A stretch of 64,000 nt of DNA from Heligmosomoides polygyrus polygyrus. Lineage: Eukaryota; Nematoda; Chromadorea; Rhabditida; Heligmosomidae. Every line of letters begins with the position of its first letter. The first letter of the stretch is position 1. Both the position numbers and the translations under genes were made by a program. The notes under the pieces were generated by a model. It was not told the DNA's origin and ran no database searches. It saw only the letters and a program-made list of their open reading frames with translations. This document shows, one piece after another, positions 19,650 through 31,445 of the stretch. The DNA is taken from contig OX377201.1 in NCBI GenBank assembly GCA_947396885.1, forward strand, positions 64,454,983 to 64,518,982, in the 5' to 3' direction.

Positions 19650-21300
19650 GATAAGTGCCGGAAACGCCTACTTAAAGGTTTTTATTTGAGTCATCTGAAG
19701 CGTTAGATGCTCAATAGCTGCTGCTTGAGGCGAGTGTTTTGTCTTGCCCTCGAATGCCTGCCCTGGCACGATCGTTCCGTATGCGACCGAGAAGGAACTC
19801 AGGTTATAACTCCACCAGGAACGACCAGCTGCGTCACTGCAGCACGAGTGTCGTATGCAGCTCATGACTCGAACTGAGGACAATGGAATTAGGAACCTGG
19901 ACGGAATTCCGAGCCAGACAAGCCACTCTGCTCGAAGCGTTTCTAAAGAGTCCTGACGAAGGTTCAATATATATTGCTAGTGGTACGCTCCGAGGTACAC
20001 GGCCTCAAATTTTTATAGAATTCTGCTTGATTTAGGGGAGATTGTGCATTCCAGTGAAGCTTCTCCTCCGCAATCAGATCTCAATATTCGTGGACAAATA
20101 ACCATTGTTGCAAATGCGTCCTACATGACAACAGCAAGGCAAAACCAAAGTGTGAGGGAGATTTACCGGTTTCATGGTGGCCTGAAGGACACCGCAAACC
20201 TCATGAAGAATATGACGAGTTCTTGTACGGGTTGGCACACAAGAGCAGCGCACAGGCGAACGCAGAGTGAAGAGGATAAACGCGCCCAATTATTCTTTCT
20301 AGGGACGCTTTGAATGCCGGAGAACCAGCTAAGAGTCCGACGGCGAGTTGCTGATCTAAACAGACGCTCCTCTAACAGCAAAGAAAAACACAAAGGTGAA
20401 GGAAAACTGGAAGTGCTGAACAAATTTCTTGTTCCTCGCCGGCCTTTGACGCTGGTACTGCTAAGGAAAATTGCGATCCGAACAACTGGGTGTGTAATGT
20501 TGTCACTTCGTTGAAAGACGTGACTCCTGAAATCTGTTGATCCATAATGAAGACTCCGGTTGCATTTGAAGGCGCACATTACTGGTTACTCAGCTCATGG
20601 GCGACGCCATTTGTTTCTTTGTTTCATTTCTTTCTTTCGTGTGGCTATCTTCGAGAGAAAATATGTCCTCACCATCGCTATCCTCTCAAACCTAAGGCTT
20701 GAGAATTAAGAAAAATAATGTTTTACCCTCCAACAAGGAAAGAAACTATTTGAGCTCTTGACTGTTCACGACCCATCTAATCTGAGCTGGCTCTGAGATA
20801 CGTCACTGTTCAGCTGGGGCTCCTGTGGAAAGTGAGGAAGTGCAGGGCAACCGACATTCTTTAGCCTCACTTTGAAGCACAAAGCGACCTTTCAGAAAAC
20901 AAAAGTCTCAGAAAGTAAGGCCAGCAGCAGTGAAGCACTCTCTTGAGCACTTCACTAACTAGTAAGATCAATGGAAACAGCAAAACCCGTAGATGGAAGC
21001 AATGCTCCCTCAACTGTTTAACTCGCTGTGCAATTGGTAATGTTGGCGTCACGCTTTTAGATGAGAATCGCTTTCGAGAGAAAAGTTCGTGTCGAGTTTA
21101 CACTGCAATATCCTACTAATATAATCGGCTAATGTCACGCGTCCGTCACGGGGAGGGGGGACTGAAGCCAAAAGATGCCTACGACAGTGTGGCGTATGAC
21201 AGCCGGGCTTTCTTTGAGCTTAACCATTTGCGATTGCTGGCGAACCATATCCTTGGCGGCTGATCGTCAAAGTTTACAAGATATTCAAGGGCAACGCGTC
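19650..21300. other. Long interval without recognised features
   Basis: Mixed sequence with no exon-like segment flanked by splice signals and no repeat match within the window. Confidence 0.3.
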
Positions 21301-21319
21301 AGGGTATGAATGGGGAACG

Positions 21320-21880
21320 AGTGCAGAGCGTAGGGATTCAGGAGACGTGCCGTAGACGTCGTTCAGCGTTCGCCTGGATTCAGAAGACGTTCTGAAGATG
21401 TTGTCTAACGTGAGTGATTCAGAAGACACGCTAAAGACGCCGTCCAACTTGCGTAGGTATTCAGAAGACGTGCTGAAGACGCCGTTCAACGTCGTCCAAC
21501 TTGGGATTTAGAAGACGTGCGCTAGACGTTTGAGTCAAGATTCAGAAGACCTGCGCTAGACGTCGTCCAACGTGCATAGGGATTCAAAAGACGTGCTGAT
21601 GATGTCACCCAACGTGCGTAGAGATTCAGAAGACATGCTGAAGACGTTGTTCAACGTACGTAAGGATTCAGAAGACGCAATGAAGACGTTGTGCAACTTG
21701 CGTAGGGATTCGGAGTAAGGCGACCAATAGGAAAGGACCAACGAAAGGGAAACATTAGAGGGGGAGAGTGAATAACGAGGGGGAACAGCATTTTCCCTCA
21801 ACATAGTTCAGTCTGCGTCGGATTTCTGAAGACGGCTTACAGAAGTCGTGGCACGTGTGTCAGAGTGCAGAAGGAGTGTC
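21320..21880. repeat. 42-bp minisatellite, array 1
   Basis: About ten to thirteen diverged units around GATTCAGAAGACGTGCTGAA followed by GACGTYGTTCAACGTG, spaced about 42 bases. The array is open on the minus strand in blocks (for example 21274-21489 and 21556-21804, with recurring SSESLR). It is the same family as 25100-25640 and 33000-33150. Protein coding is doubtful. Confidence 0.8.
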
Positions 21881-21987
21881 ATAGACGTCGTGGCAACGTA
21901 GTGACACGTGAATCGGTGCTAAGTGTCACATGTGCGTGCTTGACTCTAACTCCGTTTCTTTGCTGGCACACAGGAAAGGAAGTATTT

Positions 21988-22002
21988 GGGGGGGGGGGGG
22001 GG
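21988..22002 (+). repeat. Poly-dG tract (15 G)
   Basis: An uninterrupted run of 15 G followed by another purine-rich stretch. Confidence 0.95.
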
Positions 22003-22039
22003 AGGAGGGGTAGAAAGAATGAGCATGGGATTCGGAGGA

Positions 22040-22280
22040 GTATTATAGCCGTCGGACAGTAAGCGATGTCGACCAATACCGATTAATTTTAGTTATGATT
22101 TTGCTGTTTGAGCACCGGTTTGGGACTGTCTTTACCTGTTTACGAACGAGCGCTTCGGAGAATACATCGCGTGCATGTGATGGAGGGTGGATGGGCTTCA
22201 TATGCGAAAATTCTGCCCTACCATATACCACTGCACTAATCTATATAGTAAAACCAGTTTTTTACTGTAAGAAGGCCTAA
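22040..22280 (+). repeat. Dispersed repeat, same family as 16440-16700
   Basis: GGAGGGTGGATGGGCTTCATATG and the following pyrimidine block correspond in inverse orientation to 16490-16600. Confidence 0.5.
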
Positions 22281-22343
22281 AGAAGAAAGGGGAAAGATTG
22301 GTGTTGTTCTATTCTCGGAGTTTGGGGGGCGAAGTCTCCAACC

Positions 22344-22380
22344 AGACGTTTGGCGGCCGCTAGGCCACTGAACGTCTGGT
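22344..22380. repeat. Short hairpin
   Basis: CCAGACGTT and AACGTCTGG flank an 18-20-base GC-rich loop. It may be the end of a small transposon. Confidence 0.45.
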
Positions 22381-22891
22381 ATTATATAATTGGGTGTAGA
22401 CGCGGCAAAGATGCGAAAAAGAAGCCGAACTTGAATTTTGCTTCGAACCTGAACGCGAAAAGAAGCAGAGAGTAGACTAGCTCCTTTGCGCTGCCTCCAA
22501 TGTAGACTTCTCTCACTTTTTGAAATGACCAACAGTCGCCGCTCGCTGATTTGATTGTTTAGTCTTTTACATGCAGATGAGGAGAAGATTCTCTGTGTTC
22601 TACGCACGGCGGCGCGTTCGGACGGTTCTGCCGTTCTCCAAATACTGGAGAACAAAATCAAATGGTGTCGAAAGCGACGCTCCCGAAATTCGCCAGAAGT
22701 GTAAAACGTTGCAGAATAGCGTTGTTTAATCTGTTCTATAGAATATACAAAGCATTTTACTTCCGTGAGCGTGGCATCAACTAATTGAACTGGGAGATGT
22801 CGATGAGCGTGAAGCCTAGAGAAAGGAAACCTACAGGAAGCCGAATTTCTGCTGCACGCGAGAGCGATGCCTCTTGCCGACGAGATGCAAT

Positions 22892-23205
22892 AGGATAAAG
22901 GATAAAGGATAAAGGACGGCGTTATTCAATCCCTTCTAGGATGCGCCAGCGCATTCTACTTCTACGGGATGTCGTGGAGGCGACATGAATGCGTATTTGG
23001 CCATACAATGACTTGCGGTGGCCAGCCGATGAACAAGTCAGCGCTTCATCCTTCCCAGACGAGTCTGGTACCAATTCATCGACCCGGAGGGATGGAAGGC
23101 TTGGTCGGCCTGGGCGGGAAATCCGAACCAGGAAGCTGGTATCGGGTGCACGCGACAGTCGCGCCTCCTCCGACTGCGCTACACGCGCCCACGAGATGCA
23201 ATACT
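22892..23205 (-). repeat. tRNA-headed SINE, near-complete copy
   Basis: Read on the minus strand: head GTAGCGCAGTCGGAGGAGGC, body through CTTCCATCCCTCCGGG and GGCTGGCCACCGCAAG, then AACGCCGTCC and a tail of CCTTTAT repeats. The head looks like a tRNA A-box region. It is about 310 bp long. Confidence 0.78.
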
Positions 23206-25090
23206 CCCGAGAATATTTTGGCAGGTTCCTCTAGTATACATATTGTTTAGGTGTCTCTCCAGCTGGTGCCTCGCACACTAGGAAGCCACTGTTCACATCC
23301 GAAAACTGCCCTAGCCTCGTCATAAGCGCAAAGCAGAATTTCGGAAATTGAGAAAGTAAAGCCTCTAGCATGGTCTTTTTATTCTAGTGGAAATTGCTGT
23401 CACTTTGAGCTGGACGAGATTTTGCGGTCAACACTCGAATTTCAGTGTATTTCTCCACTTCTCACTTCCAGCAAAAACTGATAACTTATCGGAATGACCT
23501 TTGCCGGAGTGGGAACCATGCGCCTGTTCTAGGATTTACCCGTGACGCGATATATATGTGGAGAGACACAAGGAGTACGACTACTTATTAGAGGTTATTT
23601 GGCAATGGCAATTGCTGTTGTTAAGGCCTTCACAGCGCCTTCCCACAACAATAGAGGTGCGCGCGGCCGCCATCGAAAGTTACTCACTGGTTCCGGAGAG
23701 CGCATGTAATGAGGCCGGAGTATTTTCGAACGAGAATTCGTGGTCTCCTTGAATAGAAGTGCTCCGGTAAGCGTCTCGCGACTAAGAAAAGCGCTTCGTG
23801 AATCATCGGATAAACAGCAGGGGAAGCCTGGCGGAAGAATGACGCGGGCCCAAACGTTCTGTGTTCATGTGACGAGAAGGTGCTGAGGCGAAATTCAATA
23901 GAAACGCAAACCTCTAATCAGCCGGAGCGAAGGAGGAGTCGTTGGACGCGCTCCGGTTGTGGCCGGAGCGCGACGGCGTCGGATCAGATACTTCGACCAG
24001 ATACGCAGCCAGATTTCACCTTTTCAAAACGTGGCTACACCCGACCCATTTTCGCCTTTTTAAGGTCGTAGCGGCGGACTCCTCAGATCAGGGGTGATCG
24101 ACTATAATAGAAGTGCACACACAGGGGTGAAGTTCTGAGGAACTTGGGAGAAGTAATCGATCCGAAGCCGGAAATGGGTGGAGGGACGACCGTGGAAAGG
24201 AACCGCTGACAGTGCGGAATGCGGCAATGGCTAGCAGAACACATGCAAATCCCCGGGTTTGGCACGGGGCCGTCACGAGCAATGGACTCAGCCGAACCGG
24301 GGGCAGCAGGCGAGCGGTAGACGAACGTCGAGACAATGTCGGTTGCGTAAAACATGAAAAGCAAAACATAATCCAGAGCAGTGCATGCTTCGCAGATCCG
24401 TTATGAACCTAAAGGCTAAGCCAGGAGTTCAAAGACATTCGGGGTAACATTTTTGGTGCAGGTGAAGAGCGCTAATTTGCCTGTCCCTTTTCGAGTTTGG
24501 ACGTCCTACCTTAGCGACTTTCACTTCACCATCAGATGCTCTTTTGCAGTTATGTATCAGTACTTATCGTTAGTTGTTTATGTATCAGTACTTAGTGTTG
24601 TTGATTTAAAAATTTAGGGTCTGGTTCTCCGGGTGTCCGGAAACAAAACATGGATCACCGTTTCTCTATACAAAGTTTAGATTCTAACCACTCGGAAATC
24701 ACACATTATTGCAGCCTCTGCGAGTAGAGCAGCAAAAATGATTACAGCAGAAGAAATACACATCTGTTCTCCACTACATAACTCAGTAAACAGTATTTCC
24801 ACAATCAATCTAGTAATCATGGAAAGGTTCTAGACGAGTGCGTGACATAATCTCTTCACAAATTCTTTGTATCGGAGTACATAAGAAAGCACCTATGACG
24901 TTGGTTAAGAAAAGGAATAGAAAATCTGAGCTGTAAGAGCTTTTCATACATTTTTAATGACGATAAAGCATTACACTCATGCTAGAAGGCGTCTAGCTTT
25001 ATTTTAGATATGTTTATTTTTGTTTATGCGATTTTTGTGCTCTTTAAAAATTCATCCGTCCAGGTGTTGCTTCAGGAATGTAGAAAATCG
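23206..25090. other. Interval without recognised gene
   Basis: Contains only short open frames. A local tandem duplication of TATGTATCAGTACTTA occurs near 24550-24595. Confidence 0.3.
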
Positions 25091-25099
25091 CCTTTTGTT

Positions 25100-25960
25100 T
25101 GTCGAAGGAGACATGTTATGAATAGGCAATGCACCCAGACACCTTTTGCATGACATCGGTTACACCTCTTCTGACACCCAGACACTCCTTGCATGAAATC
25201 CGTAACACCTCTTCTGAGCCCAGACATACCTTGCGTGACATCGGTGATATGTCTTCTGAACCCGGACGCCTGTTGAACAGCGTCGGTGACATGTTTTCTC
25301 AACCCGGACGCCCTTAGCGCGACATCGGTGACACCGCTTCTGAACCCAGACACACATTGTGCGACATCGGTTACACGTCTTCTGAAACCGGACGCCTGTT
25401 GAACAGCGTCGGTGACATGTCTTCTGACCACAAACACCTATTAGCGGCACCGTTGACACCTCTTCTGAACCCAAACACCCAATGCGCGACTTCGGTTACA
25501 TGCCTTCTGAATCCGAGCGCCTGTTGCACGATGTCGATGACACCTCTTCTAAATCCGTACGCCTGCTGAGCAACGTCGCTGGCATGTCTTTTGAACTCGA
25601 ACGCCCTTTGGGCGACACCGAAGACACTTCTCCTGACGGTCTCAACACGGCGTGAGTGGCACCTTGTCTAAACACGGACGCCTGCTATTCGACTTCTAGA
25701 AAAGATAAGACAGATGAACAGACGGATGCATGGACGGACGGACAGACGGACGGACGAACAACTCCTTCATATATAATAGGATATAGAGGGGTCGGAAGAC
25801 GTGTCGCCGAAGTCAAGCAAAGGGCGTCCGAGTTCCGGGCATGTGTCACCGACGTCGTGAAAGCGAGCGTCCGAGTTCAGAAGAGGTGTCACCAATGTGG
25901 AAAAGGCCTGTACGGATTCAGACGACGTGTCACCGATGTCGCGCCAGGTGTTCCGAATTC
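25100..25960. repeat. 42-bp minisatellite, array 2
   Basis: Some fifteen or more units of the type GACATGTCTTCTGAACCCGG-ACGCC with measured spacing of 42-43 bases between CTTCTG anchors. The reverse complement matches the unit at 21.3-21.9 kb. The minus strand is open at 25072-25437 with repeating RRHVTD and VTDVAQ words. A GACGGACA microsatellite interrupts at about 25715-25760. Confidence 0.8.
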
Positions 25961-25969
25961 ACACGACCC

Positions 25970-26150
25970 AATACCAGGTTCCTAGTTCGGACTTCCCTCT
26001 TAGGCCGATCAAGCCTTCCATCCCTCCGGTCTCGGTGAATTGGTACCACATTTGTTTGGGAAAGACAAAGCACCGGCTAGCGACCGCAAGTCATTGTAGA
26101 GGCCACGTACGCCTTCCATTTGATCCATGACATCCTATAGAAGTAGATTG
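25970..26150 (+). repeat. tRNA-headed SINE, partial copy
   Basis: It starts inside the body (ATACCAGGTTCCTAGTTCGG) and runs through CTTCCATCCCTCCGG, CCGCAAGTCATTGTAG and GACATCCTATAGAAGTAG. The head is missing. Confidence 0.7.
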
Positions 26151-26856
26151 CGCGGCGGATTCCAAAAATATGTAGATGGATCAACATCGTCCTGTATCCA
26201 TTTATCCTGTAACCGGTCGGTTTGAAAGCTGCTCCTATAGTGTCCAGTTTTATTGCCCCCACCTTTTTTGCTGCTGCCAAATCGCGAAGATGTTGCACTA
26301 CAGATTGTAATGATAAACTGCGGAGATAATAATATGTGTGATTCTAACAAGTTTCTGCAGAATATCTGTCCAACTCACGGCAACCACATTTTGGATTTGA
26401 TTCTTAGTAGCCACGCAAATTGCATCAAATTGAGGCAAAACGTATATCATCACCAAGCCAATTACGAACACATCTGTCGGTTTTTGATTTCCCTAGACTG
26501 GCGATTACTCTTAGAGAATTTTACCGATATTGATGACAAGTACGAAATCTTTCTATCAGTTCTACAGTTTTACGTATATCAGCTCATTCCTACCGAGGAA
26601 AAGGTTTACTTTATGATTACATTCCACCAAATCTTCGCCGACTTCGTGACCTTAAAGAGAAGGCTTGGAATAAATTTCAAAAGAATCCTATTTCGGCAAG
26701 CATTGATAAATTTAAGGCTATTAGTGATGAGTTCGATCGTTTACTCCGAAAATATAACAACTACATAGAACGTGAAGTTCTTGAAAATCCGAGAAAATTT
26801 TTTCTATAAATTTCTGAACTCGAGATTAAAGCAGAACGTTCAAGTTTCTGCATTAA

Positions 26857-27485
26857 CCCATTGACGACCGCGCGGCCCAATTTCGGCCCGCAGGTTTTCT
26901 GTCGCGTGGGACCGCGCGGCCCAATTTTAGCCCGCGGTTAAAAAAATGTTCGCTGCGGCGCACTTCCTCGATTTTTCATAGTTTACTAGTATTCATTAGA
27001 TTCGTTGGATCCTACCAATGCCACCTGTACAGTGGTCCGAGAATCATTTACTTCTAACGAAAGCTTTGATTAAAAAAATCAGCACAACACACTATTCAAA
27101 CCTCAAATAAACAGATACTACTCACGAACAGCTACGTATATCTTACAAAAATGGTCATGGTTAAGACATCTAGTCAAATTTCTTGCGAATACCTTGAACC
27201 CAATTTAGAAAAAATATTTCACACACTTGCTACATCGTGTGGTCACCTTATTTGCACGATTCGTGACGAACGCGGGCCCTTTTCTGTGCTGACCTTTTTG
27301 TGGCAGCAAATACGTTTTGCTTCGAACCTGTTCCGGCCTTTTCCAATATGTGGCTCACTCATTGGAGAGGGAGCTTCATTTGGAATACCGTAAAGTAGTG
27401 AGTGCACGAGATTCGAGCCTCAAGGCGGTCCCAGCGCGCGGTCCCACGCGCCAGATACGCGATTTGCCGCGCGGTCGTCAATGGG
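26857..27485. mobile_element. piggyBac-like non-autonomous element (MITE), TTAA flanks
   Basis: A 629-bp element with terminal inverted repeats CCCATTGACGACCGCGCGG and exact TTAA on each side (26853-26856 and 27486-27489). TTAA duplication and CCC termini are the piggyBac signature. Subterminal CCGCGCGGCCCAATTT is repeated. No transposase is encoded. It interrupts the CR1-like LINE. Confidence 0.88.
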
Positions 27486-27820
27486 TTAAATGATGGGGAT
27501 GGCAGTTCAGCAAATATTGATTCAGAGATGGTAGCTATGTTAGCTAAGCACTTTGTGAAGTCTTATTCTGGCCACTTTCAGAACTCCTGCGCTGAATTAG
27601 ATATTTGTATTCCATCGCTAAGAGACAGTGAAGTATGGTTCTAGAAGGAAGATATTTACGAAATGTTATGCAATCTTTTACCCACTTTTTCCTGGACATT
27701 TGATGAGCTTCCTCCATACTTTATTCGTAATATCGCAGCTGCGGTTGCTTATCCTCTGGAACAAATATTCAATTTCAGTTTAATGCACGGCACCGTGCCC
27801 AAGAGGTGGAAGCACTCACA

Positions 27821-30039
27821 CAGTACCGTCGGTAAACGATCGCCAAAACGCGGCCGGCGGCGGATTAATCCGCCGTTTCCACCGCTTTGCCATAACTCCC
27901 TTCAAAGTCGCTTATATTCAATGAAGGCACATTGTTGGAATTAGAATAAGATGATCTATCCAGTGGAGTAAAAACCTTAGCAAGGTTTCAAAATTTTTGA
28001 GTTCGAGATGACCTAGATTAGTCGAGCCCGTAATTGTCTTGACCTGATCCACATTCGCCCCTGAGTCTCCCCTATTTGTGCCCTCTGGCAGGGATCGACT
28101 TGCCCAGTGAAAGCATGCTAATTTTAGGTTTTGCCTAATTATGGCGATCTATTTGATATCAAATTTGCCTTGTTTGGCCCCATGTACGTCATTCCATGCG
28201 TTCTCAACTGTCGGTTTTTCCACTTTCGCTATTTAATTACGACCGCATCACTTTTGCTCTAGGGCTGAGTTTTGCTGAAGTTTTCGACTTTGAGGTGTGA
28301 ATTACAACTGTGGGCTTCAGGCTTAGTTTGATCAAAAGTAAGACAGTAGCCAGCCGCCAAATTGGCAGTGCATCAGGATCCCAGGGAGACACGTCCTGCA
28401 AAGGATACTTAACGTGTGTAGGTCTGTGTCTCCACGACGCGGATCAAGATGAAATCTGGATATGTGGTCAGACACCATGCAGAGATGCTGTCCCACAAAA
28501 ACGATGGAGCTGGCAACTCACGTCTCGGAGTTTCGCTTCCTTGGAAAGGCAGTTTCCTTCAAATCCAACATTTAGATTTGACGTTTCATTTTCATGCAAA
28601 TGACAATTTTGTAGATAGCCCCAAATTATATCGAAGCTGGAAGCTTATTTTTTACTGTGTGAAGAGATAAACAAAAGACAGAAAATCAGATAACACTTGT
28701 AAGAGAAGCACTTGAGTGATTCCTAGCAATTAACACTCGATATTTTATAGAGTGCAATTTTGCATGCAAATGTCGCTCTTAAAGAAGAGCGATATTATGG
28801 TTTAAAAAACTGTCGTGTCCATAACGTCCAGGTGGAATCTGCGAAAATTTAAGCGGACCACACTGATTTGAAGACTGCCGAAATAAAAAGAATTGGATTC
28901 TTTGAGGTGAACAAGAAACTACGAAAAAATACGATAAAGTCCTCTGTTAAAACGAGGAGGAGTACGACGCCCCCCCCCCCGTCAGAAAAAGACGACGTCA
29001 CAGTACGACCACCCTTGATTCTGGAACCTCAATCCCGACCCTGCGTTGGGTTACTGTGAGTAGTGAGAGGAGAGAAGCAGCGATTGCATGTCCAAAAGAC
29101 ACATGTTTGCAGGGGCAGGTCAGGTTACTGCAATTACGACAACAGTGTGGGCTCCAGTATCGGACCTGTCTCAAGTAATAAATTCTATTAAAGTCTGAAG
29201 TCTGACTGAAAAATTTCGAAAGATATCGCAAATATGGGCTTTGCTAAGTGGTAGGAGCTCTTCTGCGAGGGTTGGGTAGACGTAAGTGTCAAATCTAAAT
29301 GTGGGATTTTCCAAGGAAGCGAAATTCCGAGACGTGAGTTGCCAGCTCTATCGTTTATGTGAGACAGCATCACTGCATGGTGTCTGACCTCATATCCAGC
29401 TTAGACACAGATCTACACGCGCGAAGTAGCCTTTGCAGGACGTGTCTCCCTGGAGCTGAATACCGTCTTACATTTGATCAAACTAAGCCTGAAACCGACA
29501 GTTGTAATTCGCACCTCAAAGTCGAAAACTCCAGCAAAACTCAGCCCTAGAGCAAAGTGATGCGGTCGTGAATAATTAACTAAAATGGAAAAAAATCGGC
29601 ACTTGAGGATGCATGGAACGCTGAACTTGGTAACTAACCAGGCGACTTTGATATCAAAGAGATCGCCGTGATGAGACAAAACCTAAAATGAGCATGAAAC
29701 ATATTTTTGACAGCGTTAAAAATTTTTAAAATTCCACTGGGCAAGTCGATCCCTGCCAGAGTCACATTTAGGGGAGACTCAGGGGCGAATGTGGGTCAGG
29801 TCAAGACAATTACGGGCGACAAATCAAGACAATTCGACTAATCTAGGTCATCTCGAACTCAAAAATTTTGAAACCTTCTTAAGATTTTCACGCCATTGGG
29901 TAGATCATGCTGTTCTGATTCCAACAATGTGCCTTTCATTGAATATAAGCGACTTTGAAGAGAGTTATGACAAAGCGGCGGAAACGGCGGATTAATCCGT
30001 CGCCGGTCGTGTTTTGGCGAACGTTTACCGACGGTACTG
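27821..30039. mobile_element. 2.2-kb long-inverted-repeat element, TA-type insertion site
   Basis: Termini CAGTACCGTCGGTAAACG are inverted at 27821 and 30039. Long diverged arms (about 27821-28600 and 29255-30039, roughly 780 bp each) flank a unique core with a C11 tract. The right flank TA (30040-30041) and left flank CA fit a mutated TA duplication, since joining the outer LINE codons around one TA restores the reading frame. This suggests a Tc1/mariner-like mechanism; no transposase is visible. Confidence 0.8.
28970..28980 (+). repeat. Poly-dC tract (11 C) after AGTACGACG
   Basis: It lies in the core of the foldback element. The similar context GTACGAC-Cn recurs at 43278 and 48338. Confidence 0.9.
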
Positions 30040-30539
30040 TACGTCACTCCTATTCCTAAGAAATCGCCTTTCCCTCTAGCATCCAATTATAGGCCTATAA
30101 GCATTACGTCAGTTTTTTGTAGAGTGTTTGAGAAGGTGCTGAAAAAAGCTATCGTCAAGCATACTGAATCTAAAGGCGTTTTACTTGACAATCAACATGG
30201 ATTCAGATCAGGGAGATCTACAGAAACTGCGACGCTTGCTGCCCTCAATGCTTAGACGAGTGCACTAGACCGTAAAATTAATATTGATGTCGTTTATTTT
30301 CATTTTACTAAGGCCTTTGACAAGGTTCCTTTTGATCTCCTATATCCTAAGCTACACAGAGTAGGCTTGTACCATAGAGTAGTTAACTGGATAAAAAGTT
30401 ATATAACAGGAAGGTTCTTTCAAGTCAGAATCAATGACATATTATCAGGATCATATCCAGTTACAAGTGGAGTGCCGCAAGGTGGAGTTTTATCTCCTAT
30501 TCTTTTCACCATCTATACTTCTGAAATACCAGTAAAGCG

Positions 30540-31445
30540 GGTCGGTGGCTCAGCAGGGTAAGGGGTTGCTAGAAGGTATGCCAGATGCTCGACTCTCGTG
30601 CTTATGTACGGCTTTTGCATTTTTTCATAAGCGCTGCCTCCTTCACCAATTTGCTTTCTAGACATCTCCTACACATTTATTTCACTCTAAATTGTGAAAA
30701 GGACAGATTGATGATTAACACCCCATGACCTCGACAGCCCTAGTCACCCGTACCTGCTGTAACCTACCGTAATCAGCCGAAATTTCAAAAGCGAATGTCA
30801 GATTCGTGATCAGCACCCCAAATAACCCCCCTAGGAGACGTCTGGGCAAAATCGGTGATTATGACCTCGGCAGCCCTAGTCATCCATACCTGCTATAACC
30901 CGTACCTGCTGTGAGGTCACTGTTTAACATTCGCTGAAAAACACAAAACGTTGTATAATTCAGAAACTGGGAAAAGTGAGTAAAACATAGCTCATAGTAA
31001 ACCCCTGTTTGACAATTTAGTGTGAAATAAATGTGTAGGAGATGTGTAGGAAGTAAGCTGGTTTAAACCACCATCAAGGCACTATTGTACTTTAACGACT
31101 CCAGAGGTCGAGGAGAGGTTGAAATGTATTTTTGGTCAAACCTCCCCGAGGGGGTTATTTAGGGTGCTGATCACGAATCTGACATTCGTTTTTGAAACGT
31201 TCGCCGACTACGACAGGTTACAGCAGCTGCGGGTAACTAGTGCTGTCGAGGTCATGGAGTGTTAATCACGAATCTGTTCCTTTTGACAATTTAGAGTGAA
31301 ATAAATGTGTAGAAGATGTGAGGAAAGCAAACTGGTGAAGGAGGCAGCGGTTATGAAAAAATGCAAAAATAGTGCATAGCACGGGAGTCGAACATTTGGT
31401 TTAGCATCTCCATCTTCGAGGGCTCGTAGCTCTTTTGGTTCAAGG
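30540..31445. repeat. Inverted pair of tRNA-headed repeats
   Basis: The left arm starts GGTCGGTGGCTCAGCAGGGT with a later GATGCTCGACTCTCGTG; the right arm holds the inverse CACGGGAGTCGAACA near 31380. Both contain AAATAAATGTGTAG and the TGATCACGAATCTG motif. Arms are about 30548-30830 and 31150-31440. The tRNA-like heads point to a SINE origin. Confidence 0.65.

Larger units (their letters stand above)
26253..30538 (+). mobile_element. CR1-like LINE remnant with two nested insertions
   Basis: Coding pieces lie at 26253-26850, 27490-27820 and 30040-30538. They read in order as the end of an APE endonuclease (LQNICPTHGNHILDLILSS), a linker, a region before RT (FDELPPYFIRN, GTVPKRWKHS), and RT blocks PIPKKS, NYRPISITSVF, HGFRSGRST, FTKAFDKV, SGVPQGGVLSP. 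Removing the two insertions restores co-linearity. It has a stop near 30254 and His for the first catalytic Asp (YFHFTKAFD), and it is cut before the YADD block by a SINE-like repeat at 30538. Confidence 0.82.

Noticed and set aside
22969..23250. Similar open frames antisense to and within the SINE copies (22.97, 40.16 and 53.4 kb)
   Set aside because: They resemble each other only because the SINE DNA is shared; frames shift between copies.
21320..25960. CRISPR-like regular repeats
   Set aside because: The whole 42-bp unit is repeated without unique spacers, units are diverged, and the sequence is eukaryotic; it is a minisatellite.
26857..27485. Coding gene at 27151-27393 within the MITE
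   Set aside because: It lies wholly within a non-autonomous element, shows no transposase blocks and no homology.
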